Shown here: in pieces, positions 54,682-63,115 of the stretch | Layout: each line of letters begins with the position of its first letter | How positions within the stretch are numbered: the stretch's first letter is position 1 | Assembly (NCBI RefSeq): GCF_009184895.1 | Contig: NZ_WESE01000004.1 | Span: 1-64,000, forward strand | Length of the DNA stretch: 64,000 nt | DNA from: Nostocoides sp. F2B08 | GTDB lineage: Bacteria; Actinomycetota; Actinomycetes; Actinomycetales; Dermatophilaceae | Direction of reading: 5' to 3' | Program-made: the position numbers and the translations under genes | Notes under the pieces: model-generated | What the model was told of the DNA's origin: nothing | Databases searched by the model: none | What the model saw: only the letters and a program-made list of their open reading frames with translations

Positions 54682-55731
54682 TCAGGCGCCGAGCGCGGCA
54701 GGCTGGAGCTCCCGCAGTCCGGGCAGGACGGCGTCGGCGAAGGTGCGCAGGAACCGCTCCTGGTCATCGCCCGGTGCATGCACGACGAGGTGGGTGAAGC
54801 CGAGGTCGGTGTATTCCTTGACGGCCGCGACGATCTCGTCGGGGTCGGCGCTGACGATCCACCGCTTGGCGACCCGCTCGATCGGCAGGGCGTCGGCCTT
54901 GGCCTCCATCTCGGCGGCGCTGTGGATCGAGTGCTTCTCCTCGGCGGTCAGTGACAGCGGCGCCCAGAAGCGGGTGTTCTCCAGCGCGCGCTCGGCGTCG
55001 GGGTCCCAGGAGATCTTCATCTCGATCATCCGGTCGATGCCGGCCGGGTCGCGATCCTTGGCCGTCGCGCCCTCGACCAGCCCCGGCAGCAGCCCGTCCG
55101 CGTAGAGCTCGCGGCCCTTGCCCGAGGTGCAGATCATCCCGTCGCCGTAGCGGCCGGCGTAGCGCGCCATCATCGGCCCACCCGCCGCGATATAGAGGGG
55201 TATGCGCTGGTCCGGGCGGTCGTAGATGACCGCCTCGTCGGTGCGGTAGTAGTCGCCGTCGAAGGTCACCGGCTCGCCCTCCCACAGGTCCCGGATCACG
55301 GTGACCGCTTCGCGCAGCCGCGCGAACCGCTCCTTGAACTCCGGCCACCCATCCTCCGGGACCGAACCCACCGCGACCTCGTTGAGCGCCTCCCCCGTCC
55401 CGACACCGAGCGCGACGCGGCCGGGGGCGAGGCAGCCGAGGGTGGCGAAGGACTGCGCGATGACGGCCGGGTTGTAGCGGTAGGTCGGCGTGAGGACGGA
55501 GGTGCCGAGCAGCACCCGCTCGGTGCGCGCCGCGACGAAGCCCAGCCAGGTCAGCGCGTTGGGCGAGTGCCCGCCGGTGACGCGCCACGGCTGGAAGTGG
55601 TCCGAGATCGTCACCGTGTCCAGCCCGACCTCCTCGGCGAGCACCGCATACGACGCGAGTCGCTGGGGGTCGAACTGCTCGGCGGAGGCCTTGTAGCCGA
55701 TCTTCAGCGGCATCGTCGACGGCGCAGTCAT
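54682..55731 (-). CDS. fgd: F420-dependent glucose-6-phosphate dehydrogenase-like enzyme
   Basis: A 349-residue TIM-barrel of the luciferase-like F420 family. [39 protein letters not shown] and [12 protein letters not shown] match FGD. Cofactor F420 is reduced with glucose-6-phosphate in this family. Other LLM enzymes share parts, so the substrate is likely but not sure. Leaderless start: minus-strand TAGGCT, six bases, ATG. It heads a two-gene transcript with the CoA-transferase. Confidence 0.82.
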   Translation of the reverse strand: MTAPSTMPLKIGYKASAEQFDPQRLASYAVLAEEVGLDTVTISDHFQPWRVTGGHSPNALTWLGFVAARTERVLLGTSVLTPTYRYNPAVIAQSFATLGCLAPGRVALGVGTGEALNEVAVGSVPEDGWPEFKERFARLREAVTVIRDLWEGEPVTFDGDYYRTDEAVIYDRPDQRIPLYIAAGGPMMARYAGRYGDGMICTSGKGRELYADGLLPGLVEGATAKDRDPAGIDRMIEMKISWDPDAERALENTRFWAPLSLTAEEKHSIHSAAEMEAKADALPIERVAKRWIVSADPDEIVAAVKEYTDLGFTHLVVHAPGDDQERFLRTFADAVLPGLRELQPAALGA

Positions 55732-55743
55732 GGGCTCAGCCTA
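55732..55743 (-). promoter_or_regulatory. leaderless -10 box of fgd-like gene
   Basis: Minus strand TAGGCT, six bases, then ATG at 55731. Confidence 0.55.
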
Positions 55744-55817
55744 TGCGTGGGTGCGCGGGCCCAGAGCCGCCGCCGGTGATTACCGATCGGCCGCCCACCT
55801 CGGGTACCCTCGTCGGC

Positions 55818-55907
55818 GGTGGCGTGTCCGAGCGGCCTAAGGAGCACGCCTCGAAAGCGTGTGAGGGTGCAAGCCCTCCGTGGGTTCAAATCCCACCGCC
55901 ACCGCCA
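55818..55907 (+). tRNA. tRNA-Ser(CGA)
   Basis: A 90-base class II tRNA with encoded CCA. Acceptor GGTGGCG pairs with CGCCACC; anticodon loop CTCGAAA reads CGA (codon UCG); long variable arm and TTCAAAT T-loop. Palindromic element B begins two bases after it. Confidence 0.97.
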
Positions 55908-55908
55908 T

Positions 55909-55972
55909 CGACGAGGGATGGTTTCCGGCACGACTTCGCTCGAGAAGCGTGTCAGGAACCATCCCTCGTGCG
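55909..55972. repeat. palindromic element B (~63 bp family)
   Basis: ACGAGGGATGGTT (55911-55923) and its exact complement AACCATCCCTCGT (55957-55969) flank a ~33-base centre. The element starts two bases after the tRNA-Ser(CGA) CCA end and may also serve as its terminator. Confidence 0.8.
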
Positions 55973-56160
55973 CGTCTGGTGCCGAGCCAGGCCGTTGCGG
56001 AGCCGATGGATGAGCAGGTGGCGCCGCGACGGTGTGAAGATGTCGCGCTTGTAGAGCTCCACGAGCCACCACCCCTGGTCCTCGAGCAGGAGGCGCTTGG
56101 AGTTGTCGTCCTGACGCGACGGACTCTCTTCATGCGTCGGACCGTTGTACTCACAACGCC
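55952..56160 (-). pseudogene. C-terminal relic of a DUF559-type nuclease
   Basis: The frame reads CEYNGPTHEE, then LLLEDQGWWLVELYKRDIF and HLLIHRLRNGLA, the pattern of the C-terminus of DUF559/Vsr-like PD-(D/E)XK proteins (E..G..H, then LL-E-GW-V). The N-terminal part is missing: similarity starts where element C ends and the stop lies within element B, so the relic is boxed by two palindromic elements. Not functional as it stands. No search was run. Confidence 0.55.
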
Positions 56161-56223
56161 GGACGAGAGATGGTTTCGAGCGCGATCCATGGCCGAAAAC
56201 GTGTCTGAAACCATCCCTCGTCG
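56161..56223. repeat. palindromic element C (~63 bp family)
   Basis: GACGAGAGATGGTTTC (56162-56177) and GAAACCATCCCTCGTC (56207-56222) are reverse complements at 15 of 16 positions. It lies 190 bases from element B; read on the minus strand it aligns better with elements A and B. The remaining ~85 bases to upp hold no gene. Confidence 0.8.
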
Positions 56224-56307
56224 AGGGGTGGGCGAGGTATGCAGTGGGTCGGCGCGGTGGAGGGGTGGGGGGATGGGGCAGACGACGGGTGCGGGCGGAC
56301 GTGACCC

Positions 56308-56949
56308 CTAGTTGACGACGCCGTAGAGCCGGTCGCCTGCGTCGCCGAGGCCGGGGACGATGTAGCCGTGCTCGTTGAGCCGCTCGTCGATCGCGCCGGT
56401 CACGAGGGTGATCGGCGGGTCGATGTCGGTGAAGGACTCGCGCATGTGCTCGATGCCCTCGGGGGCGGCGAGCAGCGTGACGGCGGTGATGTCCCGGGCG
56501 CCGAGCTGGACGAGGAACCTGATCGCGTCGACCATCGATCCGCCGGTCGCGAGCATCGGGTCGAGGACGTAGACCTGCCGGTCGGTGAGGTCCTCGGGCA
56601 GCCGGTTGGCGTAGGTCGTCGCCACCAGCGTCTCCTCGTCGCGATGCATGCCGAGGAAGCCGACCTCGGCCGAGGGCAGCAGCCGCACCATGCCCTCGAG
56701 CATCCCGAGGCCCGCCCGCAGGATCGGCACGACGAGAGGCTTGGGGTTCGACAGCTTGATGCCGGTCGTCGGCGCGACCGGAGTCCGGATCTCGAACGGC
56801 TCGACGCGCACCTCGCGCGTCGCCTCGTAGGCGAGCAGGGTCATGAGCTCCTCGGCGAGCCGTCGGAAGGTCGGGCTGTCGGTCCGCTCGTCGCGCAGGT
56901 AGGTCAGCTTGTGGGCGATGAGCGGGTGGTCCGGGTTGATGACTCGCAT
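56308..56949 (-). CDS. upp: uracil phosphoribosyltransferase
   Basis: A 213-residue salvage enzyme making UMP from uracil and PRPP. Family landmarks: [21 protein letters not shown], the PRPP loop [17 protein letters not shown] and the uracil-binding [15 protein letters not shown] at the C-terminus. Leaderless start; it is divergent from tadA with only 16 bases between starts. Confidence 0.96.
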   Translation of the reverse strand: MRVINPDHPLIAHKLTYLRDERTDSPTFRRLAEELMTLLAYEATREVRVEPFEIRTPVAPTTGIKLSNPKPLVVPILRAGLGMLEGMVRLLPSAEVGFLGMHRDEETLVATTYANRLPEDLTDRQVYVLDPMLATGGSMVDAIRFLVQLGARDITAVTLLAAPEGIEHMRESFTDIDPPITLVTGAIDERLNEHGYIVPGLGDAGDRLYGVVN

Positions 56950-56961
56950 AGGGGAAACTTA
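56950..56961 (-). promoter_or_regulatory. leaderless -10 box of upp
   Basis: Minus strand TAAGTT, six bases, then ATG at 56949. The 16-base gap must also hold the start signals of divergent tadA. Confidence 0.5.
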
Positions 56962-56965
56962 GCGC

Positions 56966-57448
56966 GTGAGCCCGCACGCCGAACGGTCGGACAGCGAGTG
57001 GTCGCCCGAGTGGCTGGACGAGCCGCTCCGGCTCGCGCACGAGTGCCTGGTACACGGCGACGTCCCGGTCGGTGCCGTCGTCGTCGGCCCCGACGGGACT
57101 CCGCTCGGCTCGGGCCGCAATGTTCGCGAGCGCGACCACGACCCGACCGGGCACGCCGAGATCCTCGCGCTCCGCGCGGCCGCCGCGCGCCTCGACACCT
57201 GGCGGCTCGACGGATGCACCCTCGTCGTCACCCTCGAACCGTGCGCGATGTGCGCCGGCGCCCTCATCCAAGCTCGCGTGCACCGGGTCGTCTTCGGCGC
57301 CTGGGACGAGAAGGCCGGGGCCTGCGGCTCGGTGTGGGACCTGGTCCGCGACCGGGCCGCCCTGCACACAGTCGAGGTCGTCGGAGGGGTGCGCGAGCAG
57401 GAGTGCGCCGCGCTGCTCACCGACTTCTTCGCGACCCGCCGGGACTGA
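56966..57448 (+). CDS. tadA: tRNA adenosine(34) deaminase
   Basis: A 160-residue zinc deaminase that forms inosine at the wobble base of tRNA-Arg(ACG). Zinc site GHAEILAL and LEPCAMCAGAL, with VPVGAVVV before and the typical VFGAWDEKAGACGSVWDL after. Starts with GTG. Neighbouring upp is divergent, so promoters must overlap. Confidence 0.93.
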   Translation: MSPHAERSDSEWSPEWLDEPLRLAHECLVHGDVPVGAVVVGPDGTPLGSGRNVRERDHDPTGHAEILALRAAAARLDTWRLDGCTLVVTLEPCAMCAGALIQARVHRVVFGAWDEKAGACGSVWDLVRDRAALHTVEVVGGVREQECAALLTDFFATRRD

Positions 57449-57607
57449 GCCCGCTCCTGCCCCAACCCCGTCGTTCCGGTGCTGACGGACACGCCCGGAC
57501 CACCGCATACCGAGTTCACACGAATCACTTCTGTCACACTTGCGCTTAGACCCTGCCTGTGCCGTGCGTGGACCCGCTCGGCAGACCCGCCGTGAAGGAG
57601 CGCCACG

Positions 57608-57775
57608 ATGCCACCGATCAAGAAGATCGTCACGTGGATCCTCGTGATCTTCCTGCTGTATGCGATCCTCACCAACCCGGACGCGGCTGCGGACATCGTG
57701 GGCTCGGTCTGGGACCTCCTCTACAGCGGCATCCAGAACATCTTCGAGTTCTTCAACGAGCTCCTCCAACGCTGA
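57608..57775 (+). CDS. 55-residue single-span membrane protein
   Basis: Short gene: MPPIKKIVTWILVIFLLYAI and then a second amphipathic or hydrophobic half (IVGSVWDLLYSGIQNIFEFF). AAGGAG (57594-57599) lies eight bases before ATG 57608, giving clear translation support. It starts 19 bases ahead of the PH-domain gene and is presumably cotranscribed with it. No family recognised. Confidence 0.75.
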   Translation: MPPIKKIVTWILVIFLLYAILTNPDAAADIVGSVWDLLYSGIQNIFEFFNELLQR

Positions 57776-57794
57776 CGGCCGCCCCGGAGGCGAG

Positions 57795-58661
57795 ATGGCG
57801 TACGACGAGCACGGCCCGGTCTGGTCGGACGACGACGGCGGGGAGGACTCGGCCGAGTCGATGAGCTGGCGGATGGAGCGCGACATCGAGCGCGCCGAGA
57901 ACAACCCGCACCTGCGCGACCACCTCACCGAGACCGAACGGATCCGCCTCGCGACCCGTCAGCACGTCATCGTCCTGTGGCTGCCGGTCCTCGCAGTGGT
58001 CCTCGCTGCGGCGCTCTTCCTGCGCGCGGTGGCCGACGGCGGCTCCGCAGGCACGACGCAGGACTTCTTCCTCTGGCTCCTCTTCGCCGCGGTGCTCTGG
58101 CTCCTCTCCAAGTGGCTGTGGTGGCGGCGCAACCTCTTCGTCGCGACCGACCGTCGCATCCTCAAGATGTACGGCGTCCTGTCGACCACCGTCGACAGCA
58201 TGCGGGTCCACAAGGTCACCGACATGCGCTACCGGCGCGACTTCATCGGCGAGCTCCTCGGCTACGGCGGCATCACGATCGAGAGCGCCGGTCAGGAGCA
58301 GGCGCTGCACGACATCAGGTTCCTGCCCTACCCGCGCGAGAACTACCAGGAGCTGTGCCACGTCATCTTCGGCGAGGCCCCCCGCAGCGGCGGGCGCAAG
58401 AAGCACCGTTTCCGTCGCCCGCTCGAGCGCCTCGCCGGCCGCCGCTGGATGCCCGAGCGGTCCCGCGCATACCCGATGGACTATCCGGACCACGACACCG
58501 TCGGCGAGGTGACGACGGGCGAGGCGAGCCAGCGCATGCTCTACAGCTCCCAAGAGCACCGGACCGCTCCGACGGGCCCGATCCCGATCTACCCGCCGGG
58601 CTTCTTCGACGGCCGCGACGACGACGAGGGCGAGACGCAGACCGACCCGACCCGGCCCTAG
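57795..58661 (+). CDS. PH-domain membrane protein
   Basis: A 288-residue protein: acidic N-terminal ~65 residues, two membrane helices (HVIVLWLPVLAVVLAAALFL and FFLWLLFAAVLWLLSKWLWW) and then a bacterial PH (bPH2-like) domain (NLFVATDRRILKMYGVLSTTVDSMRVHKVTDMRYRR, ITIESAGQEQ). The C-terminal ~100 residues are Arg/Pro-rich. Likely envelope protein of unknown role, in one transcript with the small membrane protein. Confidence 0.82.
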   Translation: MAYDEHGPVWSDDDGGEDSAESMSWRMERDIERAENNPHLRDHLTETERIRLATRQHVIVLWLPVLAVVLAAALFLRAVADGGSAGTTQDFFLWLLFAAVLWLLSKWLWWRRNLFVATDRRILKMYGVLSTTVDSMRVHKVTDMRYRRDFIGELLGYGGITIESAGQEQALHDIRFLPYPRENYQELCHVIFGEAPRSGGRKKHRFRRPLERLAGRRWMPERSRAYPMDYPDHDTVGEVTTGEASQRMLYSSQEHRTAPTGPIPIYPPGFFDGRDDDEGETQTDPTRP

Positions 58662-58667
58662 GGCAGG

Positions 58668-60002
58668 TCAGCCGAGGACCCGATCGAGGTAGTCGTTCGA
58701 GAAGACCCCCGCGGGGTCGAGCCGCTCGCGCAGCGCCCGGGCGTCCGCGAGCCGGGGGTAGAGCCGACCGAGCCGCTCGGCGTCGAGCGTGTGCAGCTTG
58801 CCCCAGTGCGGTCGCCCGTCGTGCTCGGCGACGATCGCCTCGAATGCGGCGAGATAACGGGACATGTGCCGGCGGTGGTACTGGTGGATCGCGACATAGG
58901 CGCTGTCGCGGCGGTATGCGGTGCTCAGGGCCACGTCGTCGGCCGCGGCGAAGCGCACCTCGACCGGGAAGGCGATGTGCTCGCCACTGCGCTCGATCCA
59001 GGCGTCCAGCTCGCGCAGCACGGGGGCGAGGGAGGCGCGCGGGATCGCGTACTCGCTCTCGACGAAGCGCACCTCCCGACGGGTGCAGAACACGCGGTGG
59101 GATGCGTCGGTGAACTCCCGCCGGCTCAGCGCACGGGCGCTGACCTGGTTGATCCGCGGGGCCAGACCGGGGAGGCGGGTGACGAGTCGGTTCAGACCCT
59201 CGAAGAGGACGTTCGAGAGGAGGTGGTCGTCGAGGTGCTCGCGCCAGCGGGGCAGCGGCGTGCCGGCACCGTCCTCGGCCGGGTCGTTGCGCTTCGTGAG
59301 GACCCGGTCGGTGTGCGGGAACCAGTAGAACTCGAAGTGCCGGTGCGCGGCGGCGATCTCCTCGGCGTCGTCGAGGACCGCCGCGAGCGGCTCCGGCCGC
59401 TCCACCGCATGCAGCCGGTAGGCGGGCAGGACGTCGAGCTCGAGCTCGGTGACGATGCCGTATGCGCCGAGCCCGACCGCGAGCAGGCTCACCAGGTCGG
59501 GGTCCCGGTCCCGGTGGACCCGGTGGACGGTCCCGTCACCGGCCACGAAGGTCAGGCCCCGCACCGCCCCGGCGAGACCGGTGAGCCCGGCCCCGGTGCC
59601 GTGTGTGCCGGTCGAGACCGCCCCGGAGATGCTCTGCCGGTCGATGTCGCCGAGGTTGACCATGCCCAGACCGATGCGCTCCAGCGCCGGGCTGAGCTCG
59701 TGCAGCGGCGTGCCGGCGGCTACCGTGACGCTGCCGGCGGCGAGGTCGGCGGCGAGGATGCCGCACATGAGGTCGAGTCGGACGTGGGCGTCGATCGGCT
59801 CGGCGATCGGGGTGAAGGAGTGACCGGACCCGACCGGGCGCAGCCGCTCACCCCGCTCGAGAGCACCTCGGACGAGGTCGACGACCTCCGCGGTCGAGGC
59901 CGGCGTGTGGACCGCGGTCGGTTGCGCGGTGACCGTGCCGCCCCAGGTCCGCCAGGTGGTCGGCGGGCTCGCTGCAGTCGTCGACGCCCGCGCCTCGCTC
60001 AT
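58668..60002 (-). CDS. FAD-linked sugar-lactone oxidase
   Basis: A 444-residue oxidoreductase of the vanillyl-alcohol oxidase fold. N-terminal FAD domain with RPVGSGHSFTPIA and SISGAVSTGTHGTG; C-terminal D-arabinono-1,4-lactone oxidase domain ending with RPHWGKLHTL and FSNDYLDRVL. Family members oxidise L-gulono- or D-arabinono-lactone or alditols; the acceptor is unclear. It starts 21 bases after the pntB stop on the same strand. Confidence 0.88.
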   Translation of the reverse strand: MSEARASTTAASPPTTWRTWGGTVTAQPTAVHTPASTAEVVDLVRGALERGERLRPVGSGHSFTPIAEPIDAHVRLDLMCGILAADLAAGSVTVAAGTPLHELSPALERIGLGMVNLGDIDRQSISGAVSTGTHGTGAGLTGLAGAVRGLTFVAGDGTVHRVHRDRDPDLVSLLAVGLGAYGIVTELELDVLPAYRLHAVERPEPLAAVLDDAEEIAAAHRHFEFYWFPHTDRVLTKRNDPAEDGAGTPLPRWREHLDDHLLSNVLFEGLNRLVTRLPGLAPRINQVSARALSRREFTDASHRVFCTRREVRFVESEYAIPRASLAPVLRELDAWIERSGEHIAFPVEVRFAAADDVALSTAYRRDSAYVAIHQYHRRHMSRYLAAFEAIVAEHDGRPHWGKLHTLDAERLGRLYPRLADARALRERLDPAGVFSNDYLDRVLG

Positions 60003-60023
60003 ACCCGATGGCTCCGGTGTCGG

Positions 60024-61436
60024 CTAGCGCGCCGTGACGACGTCGGCCGCGAGCGCCTGGACGATGTCCTCGACACGGTCCTTGGCGTCGCCGAAGAGCA
60101 TCTGGGTGTTCTCCCTGAAGAACAGCGGGTTCTGCACGCCGGCATAGCCGACGGCCATCGACCGCTTGAAGACGATGACGTCGTGGGCCTCCCAGACCCG
60201 CAGCACCGGCATCCCGGCGATCGGCGAGGTCGGGTCGTCCATCGCGGCCGGGTTGACGGTGTCGTTGGCGCCGATGACGAGGACGACGTCGGTGTCGGCC
60301 AGGTCGTCGTTGATCTCGTCCATCTCGAGGACGATGTCGTAGGGCACCTTGGCCTCGGCGAGCAGGACGTTCATGTGACCGGGGAGCCGGCCGGCGACGG
60401 GGTGGATGCCGAAGCGCACGGTGACACCGCGCTCGCGCAGTCTGCGGGTCAGGTCCGCGACGGGGTACTGCGCCTGGGCGACGGCCATGCCGTAGCCGGG
60501 GGTGATGACGACCGAGCGCGCGCTGCGGAGCAGGTCGGCCGCCCCGTCGGCGGTGATCTCGCGGTGCTCGCCGTAGTCGGTGTCGCCCGAGACGACGACC
60601 TCCTGACCGAACCCGCCGGCGATGACGGAGATGAACGACCGGTTCATCGCCCGGCACATGATGTAGCTGAGGATCGCACCCGAGGCACCGACGAGGGCAC
60701 CGGTGACGATGAGCAGGTCGTTGCTCAGCATGAAGCCGGCGGCGGCCGCCGCCCACCCGGAGTACGAGTTGAGCATGGAGACGACGACCGGCATGTCGCC
60801 GCCGCCGATCGACGCGACGAGATGCCAGCCGAAGGCGAGCGAGATGGCCGTCATGACGAGCAGCGGGACGATCGAGTGTGACTGGATGTACCAGACCATC
60901 AGTGCGAAGGACACGAGCACGGCGACGAGGTTGAGCCAGTGCCGGGCGGGGAGCATGAGCGGGGCGGACTTCATCCGGGCGCTCAGCTTGAGGAACGCGA
61001 CGATCGACCCGGTGAAGGTCACCGCGCCGATGAAGACGCCGAGGAAGATCTCGACCGAGTGCACGGCGGTGTACTCGCCCGCGGCCTCGGCCTCCAGGTG
61101 CGAGGTGTAGCCGACGAGCACGGCGGCGATGCCGACGAAGCTGTGCAGCATTGCCACCAGCTCGGGCATCTGGGTCATCTCGACGACGCGGGCCCGCCAC
61201 AGGCCGATCACCGCGCCGATGAGCATGGCGACGACGATCAGGCCCAACGTGACCGTCGGGTCCGCCGCCCGGGAGAGCGACAACCAGATCGTCGCGACGA
61301 GGGCGATGGCCATGCCGGTGACGCCGAAGCGGTTGCCCTCCTTGGCCTTCTCGTGTTTGGACAGGCCCGCGAGGGACAGGACGAAGAGGATCCCCGCGAT
61401 GAGGTACGCGGACTGGACGATGGTCTCGGTGCGCAT
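60024..61436 (-). CDS. pntB: NAD(P) transhydrogenase subunit beta
   Basis: A 470-residue membrane subunit: about nine helices to residue ~290, then the NADP-binding domain III ([50 protein letters not shown]). With PntA it uses the proton gradient to make NADPH. It lies five bases after pntA. Confidence 0.96.
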   Translation of the reverse strand: MRTETIVQSAYLIAGILFVLSLAGLSKHEKAKEGNRFGVTGMAIALVATIWLSLSRAADPTVTLGLIVVAMLIGAVIGLWRARVVEMTQMPELVAMLHSFVGIAAVLVGYTSHLEAEAAGEYTAVHSVEIFLGVFIGAVTFTGSIVAFLKLSARMKSAPLMLPARHWLNLVAVLVSFALMVWYIQSHSIVPLLVMTAISLAFGWHLVASIGGGDMPVVVSMLNSYSGWAAAAAGFMLSNDLLIVTGALVGASGAILSYIMCRAMNRSFISVIAGGFGQEVVVSGDTDYGEHREITADGAADLLRSARSVVITPGYGMAVAQAQYPVADLTRRLRERGVTVRFGIHPVAGRLPGHMNVLLAEAKVPYDIVLEMDEINDDLADTDVVLVIGANDTVNPAAMDDPTSPIAGMPVLRVWEAHDVIVFKRSMAVGYAGVQNPLFFRENTQMLFGDAKDRVEDIVQALAADVVTAR

Positions 61437-61441
61437 CTGCT

Positions 61442-62968
61442 TCAGTCCTTCCGGAACATCTCGAGCATGCGGCCGGTCACCGCGAAGCCACCGAAGATGT
61501 TGATCGAGGCGACGAGCGTGGCCACGAAGGCGATGCCCTGGATGAGCGGGTCGGAGCTGCCGAGCTGGAGGATCCCGCCGACGAGGATGATGCCGGAGAT
61601 GGCGTTGGTCTCGGCCATGAGGGGCGTGTGAAGGGCGTGGCTGACGTTGCTGATGACGTAGAACCCGACGATCACCGCGAGCGCGAACACCGTCAGGTGT
61701 CCGAGGAACGTCGGCGGGGACACCGCGCCGACGAGCAGCAGCGCGACGCCGGCCGCCGCCATGAGCGCGTACTTGCGGGACGGCGAGCGCGGCGCCGGCG
61801 GAGCGGCGGCGACCGGCGCGACCGGCTGCGCCGCGGGGGCCGGCGCTGCGGACACCTGGACCGGGGGCGGCGGCCAGAGCAGCTCGCCGTCGCGGGACAC
61901 GGTCATGCCGCGCTGGACCGGGTCGTCGAGGTCCAGCCGGAGCTCCCCGTCCTTCTCCGGCGTGAGAAGCGTGAGGAGGTTGACGAGGTTGGTGCCGAAC
62001 AGCTGCGAGGCCTGGGTCGGCAGCCGCCCCGGGAGGTCGGTGTAGCCGAGAATGACGACGCCGTTCTCGGTGAGGACCCGCTGGTCGGGGACCGAGCCGG
62101 CGACGTTGCCACCGCTGCCGGCGGCCATGTCGACGACGACCGATCCCGGCTTCATCGCCGCGACCATGTCCTCGGTGATCAGGCGGGGTGCCGGTCGGCC
62201 CGGGATGAGCGCGGTCGTGATGACGATGTCGACGTCCTTGGTCTGCGCGGCGTACAGCTCGGCCGCCTTCCGGTTGAAGTCCTCGCCGGTCTCCCGCGCA
62301 TACCCGTCTGCGGAGACCTCCTGCTCGACGTCGATCCGGAGGAACTCAGCACCCATCGACTCGACCTGCTCGGCCACCTCGGGACGGGAGTCGAAGGCAC
62401 GGACGATGGCGCCGAGCGAGCCCGCGGTGCCGATCGCGGCGAGACCGGCGACGCCCGCGCCGACGACGAGGACCTTGGCGGGCGGGACCTTTCCCGCTGC
62501 GGTGACCTGGCCGGTGAAGAACGAGCCGAACTCGTGCGCGGCCTCGAGGACGGCGCGGTAGCCGCCGATGTTCGCCATGGACGAGAGCACGTCCAGCGCC
62601 TGGGCGCGCGAGATGCGGGGGACGGCATCCATCGCGAGCGCCGTGACGCCCCGGGCGCGCAGGTCCTCGACGAGGTCCGGCGACAGCGCGGGCGCCAGCA
62701 GGCTGGCGAGCACCTGGCCGTCGTGCATCCGCGCGACCTCGGCGTCGGTGGGCGCGTTGATCTTCAGGACGACGTCGGAGTCCCAGACGTCCTCGACGAC
62801 CTTCGCCCCGGCCTCGACGTAGGCCTCGTCGGCGAAGCTCGCCCCTCGACCGGCGTCCCGCTCGACGGCGACGGTATAGCCGAGGCCGATCAGCTTGGCG
62901 GCGGTGGCGGGAGTCGCAGCGACCCTGCGCTCCCCGGACCTGGTCTCCCTCGGGACACCGATGCGCAT
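61442..62968 (-). CDS. pntA: NAD(P) transhydrogenase subunit alpha (full length)
   Basis: A 508-residue fused alpha subunit: NAD-binding domain I ([54 protein letters not shown]) followed by a Pro/Ala linker (~385-410) and four membrane helices. Many actinomycetes have a split alpha subunit; here both halves are in one frame. GGAGG lies about ten bases before ATG 62968. First gene of pntA-pntB-lactone oxidase. Confidence 0.95.
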   Translation of the reverse strand: MRIGVPRETRSGERRVAATPATAAKLIGLGYTVAVERDAGRGASFADEAYVEAGAKVVEDVWDSDVVLKINAPTDAEVARMHDGQVLASLLAPALSPDLVEDLRARGVTALAMDAVPRISRAQALDVLSSMANIGGYRAVLEAAHEFGSFFTGQVTAAGKVPPAKVLVVGAGVAGLAAIGTAGSLGAIVRAFDSRPEVAEQVESMGAEFLRIDVEQEVSADGYARETGEDFNRKAAELYAAQTKDVDIVITTALIPGRPAPRLITEDMVAAMKPGSVVVDMAAGSGGNVAGSVPDQRVLTENGVVILGYTDLPGRLPTQASQLFGTNLVNLLTLLTPEKDGELRLDLDDPVQRGMTVSRDGELLWPPPPVQVSAAPAPAAQPVAPVAAAPPAPRSPSRKYALMAAAGVALLLVGAVSPPTFLGHLTVFALAVIVGFYVISNVSHALHTPLMAETNAISGIILVGGILQLGSSDPLIQGIAFVATLVASINIFGGFAVTGRMLEMFRKD

Positions 62969-63115
62969 GGGTGACAGCCTCCGGATCGAGCACTCGGACA
63001 TGGTCACGCGGTGGCGCCTGGCGCAGGGGTGCTCGGCGCGCGCCGCGTGCGGTCCCCACCCTAGGCCCCCCAGGGCGGCGAGGTGGACGAATGTGACCTG
63101 ATGCGCAGTGCGGTG

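Noticed and set aside
55837-56311. Short frames across tRNA-Ser(CGA) and the palindromic elements
   Set aside because: They read through the tRNA and the repeats; repeated elements generate similar peptide strings without coding signals.
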